DNA from: an uncultured Collinsella sp.
GTDB taxonomy: Bacteria; Actinomycetota; Coriobacteriia; Coriobacteriales; Coriobacteriaceae
Reading direction: 5' to 3'
DNA: 10,617 bases
Assembly (NCBI GenBank): GCA_900549195.1
Contig: URNK01000048.1
Location: 1-10,617 of the forward strand
The translations under genes were made by a program, and so were the position numbers. A model generated the notes under the pieces. The model searched no databases, was not told the origin of the DNA, and was given only the letters and a program-made list of their open reading frames with translations. Below are positions 1 to 5,742 of this stretch, piece by piece (position 1 is the first letter of the stretch; the number at the start of each line of letters is the position of its first letter).

Positions 1-51
1 AGATCTACACGTAAGGAGTCGTCGGCAGCGTCAGATGTGTATAAGAGACAG
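1..51 (+). other. Illumina Nextera i5 adapter (artefact)
   Basis: Not genomic. Bases 1-10 are the end of the P5 sequence, 11-18 (GTAAGGAG) are an 8-base i5 index, 19-32 (TCGTCGGCAGCGTC) are the Nextera read-1 linker, and 33-51 (AGATGTGTATAAGAGACAG) are the 19-bp Tn5 mosaic end. The match to the known adapter is exact over its whole length. It should be trimmed before any analysis. Confidence 0.98.
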
Positions 52-53
52 GC

Positions 54-536
54 GGGACGTCCGCCCGCCACCACGGCACGCGAACCAAACGAACCGGCAA
101 GAGCAGCCTGGTCGCGCTTGTTCGCGCGCCAGTTCTCGATCACGATAAACAGCACGCCGTACACAATGAGCGCCAACGCCACGACGGGAGCATTGTAGAA
201 ATGCTCCTCCATCCAGTCGTTAAGCGGCAGACCGATCGCCGCGGCGGGAATGCAGCCGAGCACAATCTTGCCCCATAGCACCCAGGTGTCGCGACGGCCC
301 TCCTTGCCCTTGCTGGGAGAAAACGGGTTGAGGTCGTAGAAGAACAAAACGCAGACGGCCAAAATGGCGCCAAGCTGAATCACGACCAGGAACATATTCC
401 AGAACGTCTCGCTCACGTTCATCTTGACGAACTCGTCCACCAAGATCATGTGACCGGTCGACGAAACAGGCAGCCATTCGGTGATGCCCTCGACCAGGCC
501 CATGAAGGCAGATTTTAGAAGCTCAATGATATCCAA
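54..536 (-). CDS. uppP: Undecaprenyl-diphosphatase UppP/BacA, 3'-truncated by contig end
   Basis: Membrane enzyme that dephosphorylates undecaprenyl diphosphate, recycling the lipid carrier for peptidoglycan and other surface polymers; extra copies give bacitracin resistance. The first 161 residues are present (family usually about 270-290); the rest lies beyond the contig's left edge, so this is truncation by assembly and not a pseudogene. The N-terminus reads MDIIELLKSAFMGLVEG and continues into the family signature GITEWLPVSSTGHMIL, with catalytic-region residues E16, E20, S26 and H29. Hydrophobic helices follow (about 39-60, 83-100, 115-135). The PGxSRSG motif is in the missing part. The start is TTG at 536: a GAGGGGG ribosome site lies about 6 bases upstream on the minus strand, and this start restores the family's N-terminal helix; the first ATG would remove it. 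It is divergent from the universal stress gene. Confidence 0.95.
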
Positions 537-685
537 AGGGACCCCCTCGTTAGACACCCGCCGATATTGTTCTGCGGACGGTGCGGGCGATGTCCCATTA
601 TCAACCGTTGGCGGCGCGCCTGCGCCTACCCTTACCAAAAAACTCGCCCGTTCACAGAATTGCGAGCGGTCAAACCCAAATCCTT

Positions 686-694
686 GGGTATAAC
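686..694 (+). promoter_or_regulatory. Possible -10 region for the universal stress gene
   Basis: GGGTATAAC lies about 90 bases upstream of the ATG at 784. The TATAAC hexamer (689-694) is a good -10, but no convincing -35 lies 16-18 bases upstream; TTGCGA at 660-665 is 23 bases away. The same TTGGGTATAAC string recurs upstream of the 6943-7653 gene. The rest of the 537-783 gap is unremarkable and must also carry the divergent uppP promoter, which I could not place. Confidence 0.35.
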
Positions 695-783
695 TGCAAC
701 AAGATAAAGTGTCCGGCGGCCACGCATCCGCGCCCGCCCGACGCACGAGCCCCGCGCCCGTGCGATAGACCAAGGAGGAAACC

Positions 784-1221
784 ATGAACGAGGGCTATAC
801 CAAGGTATTTGTTTCGCTCGACGGTACTGAGCAGCAGGATTTTGTGCTCGCACGCGCCATCAAGGTCGCCGCGAACAACGGCGCTAAGCTGATCATCGGC
901 CACGTTATCGACTCCACCGCGCTCGAGAGCGCCGGTTCCTATCCGGTCGACCTGGTCAACGGCTTGGAGGAGGCCTTTAACAACTCCATCGCCAAGCAGC
1001 TCGAGGAGGCCAAAGCCAATCCCGACATTCCCGAGGTCGAGGTCATGATTCGCACCGGCCGCATTCGCGAGACGCTTAAGGACGAGATGCTCGACGTGGT
1101 TAAGCCCGACCTGGTGCTCTGCGGCGCCCGCGGCCTGTCCTCGATCAAGTATGCGCTGCTGGGTTCGATTTCGACGTTCCTGCTGCGCAATACGGACTGC
1201 GACATCTTGGTCGTGAAGTAG
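784..1221 (+). CDS. Universal stress protein (UspA family, ATP-binding type)
   Basis: A 145-residue single-domain cytoplasmic Usp protein, the usual length. Members form dimers and help cells survive stress or growth arrest; the precise role of this one is unknown. The fold opens with the typical first strand (KVFVSLDGTEQ) and ends with the nucleotide-binding signature G-2x-G-9x-G-S at G114, G117, G127 and S128, then a terminal strand CDILVVK. The intact signature marks it as the ATP-binding subclass. The start at 784 is fixed by a near-perfect AAGGAGG site at 772-778 with a 5-base spacer. It stands alone: uppP is divergent upstream, and the histidine kinase gene is convergent downstream beyond a strong hairpin/terminator region, so it is probably monocistronic. 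Confidence 0.95.
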   Translation: MNEGYTKVFVSLDGTEQQDFVLARAIKVAANNGAKLIIGHVIDSTALESAGSYPVDLVNGLEEAFNNSIAKQLEEAKANPDIPEVEVMIRTGRIRETLKDEMLDVVKPDLVLCGARGLSSIKYALLGSISTFLLRNTDCDILVVK

Positions 1222-1234
1222 CGTTGCTCCCACC

Positions 1235-1327
1235 GGCCGCGGGGCCTGCGGGGTTTCCACGGGCACGTCCTCGCCGCGTTGCGGCTGCGGGATGTGCCCT
1301 TAGGAAACCCCTCCCGGCCCCGCGGCC
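1235..1327. repeat. Long imperfect inverted repeat (about 93-base hairpin)
   Basis: Outer arms GGCCGCGGGGCC (1235-1246) and GGCCCCGCGGCC (1316-1327) are perfect complements. Inside them GGGGTTTCC (1250-1258) pairs with GGAAACCCC (1303-1311), GGGCAC (1261-1266) with GTGCCC (1294-1299), and GCCGC with GCGGC around a GTT loop (about 1273-1285). A further pair TGAAGTA (1214-1220, overlapping the end of the usp gene) and TACTTCA (1338-1344) may extend it. There is no T-tract directly at its base. It lies between convergent genes. Function unknown: RNA 3'-end structure, small RNA or repeat element are all possible. Confidence 0.85.
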
Positions 1328-1368
1328 TTCGCAGCCTTACTTCAGCGAGTTGTCTGATAGAAAAATGG

Positions 1369-1422
1369 CGTGCCGCCCCATTTGGGGCGGCACGTTTTGT
1401 TTGAGGCGGCACGTTTTTGTTT
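1369..1422 (+). terminator. Rho-independent terminator with duplicated 3' arm and T-tract
   Basis: An 11-bp perfect stem, CGTGCCGCCCC (1369-1379) and GGGGCGGCACG (1384-1394) around ATTT, is followed by TTTTGTTT (1395-1402). The 3' arm and tail are repeated at 1403-1422 with one extra T and one G-to-A change, so the same 5' arm could pair with either copy. It ends the usp transcript. On the minus strand the same stem is followed by CCATTTTTC, so it probably also terminates the kinase operon and works in both directions. Confidence 0.9.
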
Positions 1423-1444
1423 GGGCGGGCGTCTGCCGTGTGCG

Positions 1445-2488
1445 TTACTCAAAGTATTGGAACTTGTTCGTTGAAAAAGCGAATGTTACGACGAAGCCTT
1501 CGCCCGGCTCCGATGCCGCGGTGACGTCGATGCCCATCTTGGAGCACAGACGCGCCACCAGGTAGAGGCCGATGCCCGTTGCGCGCTTGGTGGTGCGACC
1601 GTTGTCGCCGGTAAAACCCTTCTCGAACACGCGCGGCAGGTCTGCCGCACACACGCCGCAGCCGTTGTCCGCGACGGTAAGCTCGATGCGCTCGCTCGCC
1701 AGGCCCTCGTCCAGCAACGCACCCGAAAACGTGATCTTCGCACCGTCCTCACGCGCGTATTTAATGCTGTTCTGAATGAGCTGGCCCAGAATAAACTCGA
1801 GCCACTTCTCGTCGGTAAAGACCTCAAAGTCGAGGTTCTCGCACACCGGTGCCACGTGTGCCGCGATGAGCTCACGCGCATTGGCCTTGATCGCGCCCGT
1901 CACCAGGGTCTTAAGATCCCAGCGGCGAATCAGGTAGTCGCGCTCCACGACTTCCGAGCGCGCGTAGTACAGCGCCTGATCGATATAACGCTCCACGCGA
2001 GCCAGCTCGCGACCCAGGTCATCCACACGCGACAGGTCGTCTTCGCCGCCGTCCAGGTTTTCCAAAATCAGGTGAGCCGCCGCCAGGGGCAGTTTGGCCT
2101 CGTGGACCCAACTCTCGATATAGTCGCGATAGTCATCGGTCTGACGCCGGCCTTCGGCAACCTCGTCGCAGGCAGCTTTGCCCACCCGGCGCAAGACCTC
2201 GTACTCGAGCTCGCCCTCGGCATAGGTCGGGCATTGCACCATCTCCTGCACCCATGCGGGACTCTCGAGCTCCTCTGCCGCACGCTCCAGCTGGCGCAGA
2301 AAACGACGACGACGCGCGTACTCGATCACGATGCCGAGCATACCGAAGATAAAGGACACGCCGACCGCCACGACCACGATAGAAACGGGTGCGCCGGCGA
2401 CCGTCAGCACAAAGCAGCTCAGCAGCACGCCGCAGGTCCACACGGCGACGGGAAGCAGCGCGTCTTTAAAGAACTTGGCAAACGACAT
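1445..2488 (-). CDS. Sensor histidine kinase, BceS/GraS-like intramembrane-sensing type
   Basis: 347 residues. Two hydrophobic helices (about 11-31 and 34-56) are joined by a loop of only a few residues, so there is no extracellular sensor domain. This is the hallmark of intramembrane-sensing kinases that respond to cell-envelope antibiotics, usually through a partner ABC transporter. The DHp helix has SWVHEAKLPLAA with phospho-accepting H129. The ATPase domain shows the N box QLIQNSIKYA (N240), G1 box DNGCGV (274-279), F box VFEKGFTG (287-294) and G2 box ATGIGLYL (303-310), all intact. It follows the response regulator gene with a 9-base gap and has an AGGGG ribosome site overlapping the end of that gene, so the two are co-transcribed. 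No bceAB-type genes lie on either side, so its signal is open. Confidence 0.93.
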   Translation of the reverse strand: MSFAKFFKDALLPVAVWTCGVLLSCFVLTVAGAPVSIVVVAVGVSFIFGMLGIVIEYARRRRFLRQLERAAEELESPAWVQEMVQCPTYAEGELEYEVLRRVGKAACDEVAEGRRQTDDYRDYIESWVHEAKLPLAAAHLILENLDGGEDDLSRVDDLGRELARVERYIDQALYYARSEVVERDYLIRRWDLKTLVTGAIKANARELIAAHVAPVCENLDFEVFTDEKWLEFILGQLIQNSIKYAREDGAKITFSGALLDEGLASERIELTVADNGCGVCAADLPRVFEKGFTGDNGRTTKRATGIGLYLVARLCSKMGIDVTAASEPGEGFVVTFAFSTNKFQYFE

Positions 2489-2497
2489 AGCCGGCCC

Positions 2498-3169
2498 CTA
2501 GACCGAATAGCCCTGGCCGCGATGCGTCGTCAAATACCCCTTGATGCCGATTTTTTCGAGCGTGGTGCGCAGGCGGTTGATGTTAACGGTAAGCGTGTTG
2601 TCGTCCACGAAGGCGTCGGAGTCCCACAGGTCCTGCATGATGGCCGGACGCGAGACAATCTTGCCCGCGCGACCCAAGAGCAGCGAGAGGATACGCAGCT
2701 CATTTTTGGTGAGCTCGGTGCTGGTGCCCGTTTGCGTGTTGGTGACCATGGAGCGTGCGAGGTCAATCTCCAGTCCCTTGTGGACGAGCGTGCTGCGCTC
2801 GCCCGCCGCCGCGGTGCGACGCAGCAAGGCATTGATGCGCGCCACGAGCACACGGGCGCTATAGGGCTTGGGAACAAAGTCGTCCGCGCCGAGCGTCATG
2901 GCCATGACCTCGTCGATCTCGGTCGTGCGCGACGTGAGGACGATGATGGGGACCTCGGATTCGCGACGGACCTCATGGCAGATGTGCTGGCCGTCTTTGA
3001 CAGGGAGCGTGAGGTCGAGCAGCACCAAGTCGGGCGCGGCGGCGAGAATATCGCGCGAGACATGCTCAAACGATTCGCAGGCCTCGATTTCAAACCCGGC
3101 GCGGGCAAGGATGTCGACAAGCTCACGACGAATGGGCTCGTCGTCCTCAACGACATAAATCAGCGCCAT
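2498..3169 (-). CDS. OmpR/PhoB-family response regulator
   Basis: 223-residue DNA-binding partner of the kinase encoded 9 bases downstream. The receiver domain (about 1-115) has the acidic pair D9/D10, the phospho-accepting D52 in LLDLTLP, the switch T79 and the conserved K101 in PKPY. A winged-helix domain follows (about 128-223), ending TTHRGQGYSV, with the recognition region around NTLTVNINRLRTTLEKIG. The length and order are typical of BceR/OmpR regulators. The start is the ATG at 3169, which has GGGAGG four bases upstream; the in-frame ATG at 3181 has no ribosome site and would add four residues outside the family pattern. First gene of the operon; a dyad next to a possible -10 lies just upstream and could be its operator. 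Confidence 0.94.
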   Translation of the reverse strand: MALIYVVEDDEPIRRELVDILARAGFEIEACESFEHVSRDILAAAPDLVLLDLTLPVKDGQHICHEVRRESEVPIIVLTSRTTEIDEVMAMTLGADDFVPKPYSARVLVARINALLRRTAAAGERSTLVHKGLEIDLARSMVTNTQTGTSTELTKNELRILSLLLGRAGKIVSRPAIMQDLWDSDAFVDDNTLTVNINRLRTTLEKIGIKGYLTTHRGQGYSV

Positions 3170-3207
3170 GTGTCCTCCCATTTCGCGTAACTTGCACCTT
3201 CCACACC

Positions 3208-3247
3208 ATTATGCCCACGGCGTCGCAGCGATGCGACCCCGTGGGCA
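3208..3247 (-). promoter_or_regulatory. Possible promoter -10 and dyad upstream of the two-component operon
   Basis: On the minus strand GGGCATAATGG gives a -10 candidate (CATAAT, 3213-3208) about 40 bases before the regulator start. The spacer and -35 positions are occupied by a near-perfect 36-base inverted repeat (3212-3247): TGCCCACGG pairs with CCGTGGGCA, one mismatch, then GTCGCA with TGCGAC around GCGA. No good -35 is visible. The dyad would suit an autoregulatory operator; read as plus-strand RNA the loop is a GNRA tetraloop. Confidence 0.45.
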
Positions 3248-3280
3248 CCTAATATGACAAAAGTGTTCGGTAGCCTTGAG

Positions 3281-3318
3281 AAAAAATAGGGGGCCTCGGT
3301 CCTAAACCGATCGACCCC
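3281..3318 (-). terminator. Rho-independent terminator of the aminotransferase operon
   Basis: Read on the minus strand, GGGG-tcga-TCGGT (3318-3306) pairs with ACCGA-gg-CCCC (3300-3290) around a TTAGG loop, with an unpaired internal loop, and is followed by TATTTTTT (3288-3281). It lies 21 bases past the aminotransferase stop codon and separates that operon from the two-component operon. Confidence 0.85.
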
Positions 3319-3338
3319 ATCACTTCGCCCTCGAGCCT

Positions 3339-4469
3339 CTACTCGGGCGTACGCATGTACGCAGAGATGGCATCCAGACCCTTCTGCAGGTCGTCGGTGT
3401 TATCGGAATATGCATAGCCGATGCGCATGCTCTTGGGCTCCTCGAAGCAATCGCCCGGGGTGACGAGCGCGCCGGACTTCTTAATCATGTCGATGCAGAA
3501 CGTCCTGGAGTCGATGTCGTAATCGTAATACACGAGCGCGGTGGTACCCGCCTCGGGCTTGACAAACGACAGGTGCGGCTCGCTCTCGACCCACTTCTCC
3601 AGAACAGCAAGGTTCTGACGGACGATGCGACGGCTGCGCTCAAGGATCACGGAAGCGTTGCCCAGAATCAGCTCCGCCACCGTCTCGCTGAATATGCCGG
3701 CGGAAATCAGGTTGTAGTCGCGATGCGAGAGCAGCGCGCGACGAAGTTCCGGGCTCTTGGTGACCGCCCAGCCCAGACGCAGGCCGGCGAACGACCAGAC
3801 CTTGGACATGGATGCGGTGACGACGGCCTTGTCGTACAGGTCGATCACGGACTCGCAGTACTCATCCGTCTGAGTAAGCAGACGGTAGACCTCGTCGCAG
3901 AGCACCCACGCGTCGTGTTTGCGCGCAACCTCGACAATCGCCTTGAGCGTATCGATGTCGAGCAGGGCGCCCGTGGGGTTGTCCGGGTTATTGATGCAGA
4001 TGAGCTTGGTATCGTCGGTCACCAGGGCATCGAGCGCGTCGACGTCGACGTGGTAGCCGTTCTTGCGATCGAGCTGAAGGATATCGACCTTCGCACCGCA
4101 CATCTCGGGAATCGAGTAAAGCTGCTGGTAGGTGGGCTTGACGGAGACTACATGATCGCCCGGTTCGACGAGCGTGGAAATAACCAGGGAGTTGGCACCG
4201 GTCGCGCCGTGCGTGGGCACGATATGCCCGGGCTCGACCGTCTTATAGAGACGCGCGACCCCCTCGAGGAAGCCGGGCTGCCCCTCGATGTCTCCGTAGG
4301 TGAATCGGCGCGAGCACAGGCTGTCGAGCCACGCCTTCTTGTCGGTGTTCGTAAGCTCGAACAGCTGGTCGAGCGTGAGGGAGTAGACGCACGTCTCCGC
4401 AACGTTGTGGGTGCACTTGGTCTCCCACTCGTTCATCCACTGCTCGACGGCGAAATCCTTAATCTGCAT
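3339..4469 (-). CDS. PLP-dependent aminotransferase, class I/II (fold type I)
   Basis: 376 residues, a full-length cytoplasmic fold-type I aminotransferase. Visible signatures: GATGANS (88-94), which cups the PLP phosphate; NNPDNPTG (160-167); the PLP-pyridine aspartate and tyrosine in CDEVYR (D192, Y195); the Schiff-base lysine K223 in SMSKVWSFAGLRLGW; and the carboxylate-binding arginine R349 in SMRIGYA. All residues needed for catalysis are present. The substrate cannot be read from the sequence; the aspartate/tyrosine-type framework fits an amino-acid:2-oxoacid transaminase. It is the second gene of an operon with the cyclodeaminase-family gene (24-base gap, AAGGAAAGGA ribosome site), which points to a joint role in breaking down or converting an amino acid. 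A terminator follows. Confidence 0.93.
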   Translation of the reverse strand: MQIKDFAVEQWMNEWETKCTHNVAETCVYSLTLDQLFELTNTDKKAWLDSLCSRRFTYGDIEGQPGFLEGVARLYKTVEPGHIVPTHGATGANSLVISTLVEPGDHVVSVKPTYQQLYSIPEMCGAKVDILQLDRKNGYHVDVDALDALVTDDTKLICINNPDNPTGALLDIDTLKAIVEVARKHDAWVLCDEVYRLLTQTDEYCESVIDLYDKAVVTASMSKVWSFAGLRLGWAVTKSPELRRALLSHRDYNLISAGIFSETVAELILGNASVILERSRRIVRQNLAVLEKWVESEPHLSFVKPEAGTTALVYYDYDIDSRTFCIDMIKKSGALVTPGDCFEEPKSMRIGYAYSDNTDDLQKGLDAISAYMRTPE

Positions 4470-4493
4470 TGTCGTTTCCTTTCCTTGGCTTTC

Positions 4494-5525
4494 TTACAGT
4501 TCCACCACGGTGCCCAGCCCCGCCTCGACGGCGCGGTCGTAGGCAATTTTCGATGCCGAAAGGTCCTGAACGGCAATGCCCGACGTATCGAACACCGTCA
4601 CCTGCTCGCCATCCGAACGCCCCGTGGCCGTGCCGGCGATGACTTCGCCGAGCTCCGCTTTGATGTTCTCGGGCGCGATGGCACCCTCGGCAACCGGAAT
4701 CTCCAGCTCACCGGACGCGACCGATTGCTCGCGGTCGTCGACGTAAACAGCGGCGCGGGCGACAAGCGCCGAGGCGAGCTCCTGCTTGCCGGGCATGTCG
4801 GCACCGACGCAGGAGATATGCGTACCGGGGCGCACCCATGCATCGGGGATGATGGGCTTGGTCGCCGGCGTGATTGTCACGATGATGTCGGCCTCTGCCG
4901 CGGCACCTTGGCCGTCGGCCGTCGCCTCGATGGAATAGGTGGATGCCTCGCGAGCATGCTCGCAGGCGCCCAAGATATGGGCGACCTCGTCACGCATGCG
5001 CTCGACGCGGGCCTCGGGCGCGGCATCGGAAACCGGCTCCCACACCTTGACCTCGCTCACTTTGGGACAGGCGGCGAGCACGCCCGCCACCATATAGGTG
5101 CTCATATGGCCGGCACCCGCAACAAGCAGTTTGGACGCATCCTCCCGAGCCAGCCACTTGGCACCGAGCGCAGCGGCGGCACCGGTGCGAAGCCCAGTGA
5201 CGGCGGAGGCATTAAGCAGCGCCAGTGGCTCGCCCGTCGCGTTGTCGCACAGCAGCGTGGTGCCAAAGATCTCGGGCAGCCCCTTTTTGGGATTCTGAGA
5301 GAACCAAGCAGTGAGTTTGAGGCCGAAGAGACCGCTTCCCGCCAACTCGCCCGAGCGGATATCCATATCGGCCACGCCGGGTTCGAACTGCTCATATACC
5401 ATCGGCCACGCAACACCCTTGCCCGTTGCCTTCTGGCGATATGCATCCTCCACGGCAGCGATTGCATCCTCGATCGTCAGCACCTTGAAAACTTCCTCGG
5501 CCGAAAGCACCACCATCTGCCCCAT
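4494..5525 (-). CDS. Ornithine cyclodeaminase / mu-crystallin family protein
   Basis: 343-residue NAD(P)-dependent enzyme. The family includes ornithine cyclodeaminase (ornithine to proline plus ammonia), alanine dehydrogenase, ketimine reductase and SbnB-like opine-type enzymes, so the substrate is undecided. Visible features: K70 in LFGLKLTAWF; R113 in VTGLRTGAAAALGAKWLA; the Rossmann motif VAGAGHMS (135-142); the conserved aspartate D243 in VGADMPGKQEL; and the closing block VFDTSGIAVQDLSASKIAYDRA. K70, R113 and D243 correspond to catalytic or substrate-binding positions known in bacterial cyclodeaminase. The start is the second of two adjacent ATGs: AAGGAG at 5531-5536 sits 5 bases from it but only 2 from the first (5528). 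First gene of the operon with the aminotransferase, and divergent from the PucR-type regulator, which probably controls it. Confidence 0.92.
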   Translation of the reverse strand: MGQMVVLSAEEVFKVLTIEDAIAAVEDAYRQKATGKGVAWPMVYEQFEPGVADMDIRSGELAGSGLFGLKLTAWFSQNPKKGLPEIFGTTLLCDNATGEPLALLNASAVTGLRTGAAAALGAKWLAREDASKLLVAGAGHMSTYMVAGVLAACPKVSEVKVWEPVSDAAPEARVERMRDEVAHILGACEHAREASTYSIEATADGQGAAAEADIIVTITPATKPIIPDAWVRPGTHISCVGADMPGKQELASALVARAAVYVDDREQSVASGELEIPVAEGAIAPENIKAELGEVIAGTATGRSDGEQVTVFDTSGIAVQDLSASKIAYDRAVEAGLGTVVEL

Positions 5526-5599
5526 CATCGCTCCTTTCAGCGAAAGCTTTACGTTGCTTCACTGTACGGTTTAGCAATGATGCCGCCAAGGATCATTTC

Positions 5600-5615
5600 T
5601 TGTTGGAATCTACAA
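5600..5615. promoter_or_regulatory. Operator-like dyad, copy A
   Basis: TTGTTGGAATCTACAA, with half-sites TTGT and ACAA, shares 12 of 16 positions with the second dyad at 5717-5732. It is about 75 bases before the cyclodeaminase start, suited to activation or repression of that operon. An overlapping perfect dyad GAATC-tacaac-GATTC lies at 5606-5621. Confidence 0.4.
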
Positions 5616-5716
5616 CGATTCTCAATCTGATTTTTCGTTCTATCAGCAGGTATTTGAATTATTTCTTGCATCAACGGCATACGGATGTGCGATTATCCTA
5701 TTTATACCTGTACTAA

Positions 5717-5732
5717 TTGTAGTGATTTACAA
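5717..5732. promoter_or_regulatory. Operator-like dyad, copy B
   Basis: TTGTAGTGATTTACAA, an inverted repeat TTGTA-6-TACAA, overlaps the start of the regulator's ribosome site. Binding here would suit autorepression. Its centre is 117 bp from copy A, close to 11 helical turns, so the two would lie roughly on the same face. Confidence 0.4.
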
Positions 5733-5742
5733 GGTGATGTTG

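Larger units (their letters stand above)
5526..5742. promoter_or_regulatory. AT-rich divergent control region
   Basis: About 215 bases between the cyclodeaminase and regulator starts, clearly richer in A and T than the flanking genes, especially 5590-5745. It must hold both promoters. Candidate -10 strings are GATTAT (5691-5696, plus) and TATAAA or GATAAT read on the minus strand around 5691-5707, but none has a well-spaced -35, so I do not assign promoters. Two similar 16-bp dyads lie here. Confidence 0.7.

Noticed and set aside
54..536. uppP as a truncated pseudogene
   Set aside because: The frame is open to the exact base where adapter sequence begins, so the truncation is an assembly edge and not a mutation.
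670..1266. 198-residue minus-strand open frame over the usp gene
   Set aside because: Antisense to a well-supported universal stress protein gene and overlapping the terminal hairpin; no ribosome site or motif support.
1856..3190. 444-residue plus-strand open frame
   Set aside because: Antisense shadow of the kinase and response regulator genes; low-complexity, H/R/D-rich translation without family motifs.
3573..5630. 685-residue plus-strand open frame
   Set aside because: It is antisense to the aminotransferase and cyclodeaminase genes, whose motifs are unmistakable. Long antisense frames are common in GC-rich genes; its translation shows no coherent domain and it has no ribosome site.
5722..5742. 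Upstream GTG start for the PucR-type regulator
   Set aside because: No ribosome site precedes the GTG at 5722, while AAGGTG is correctly spaced for the ATG at 5743.
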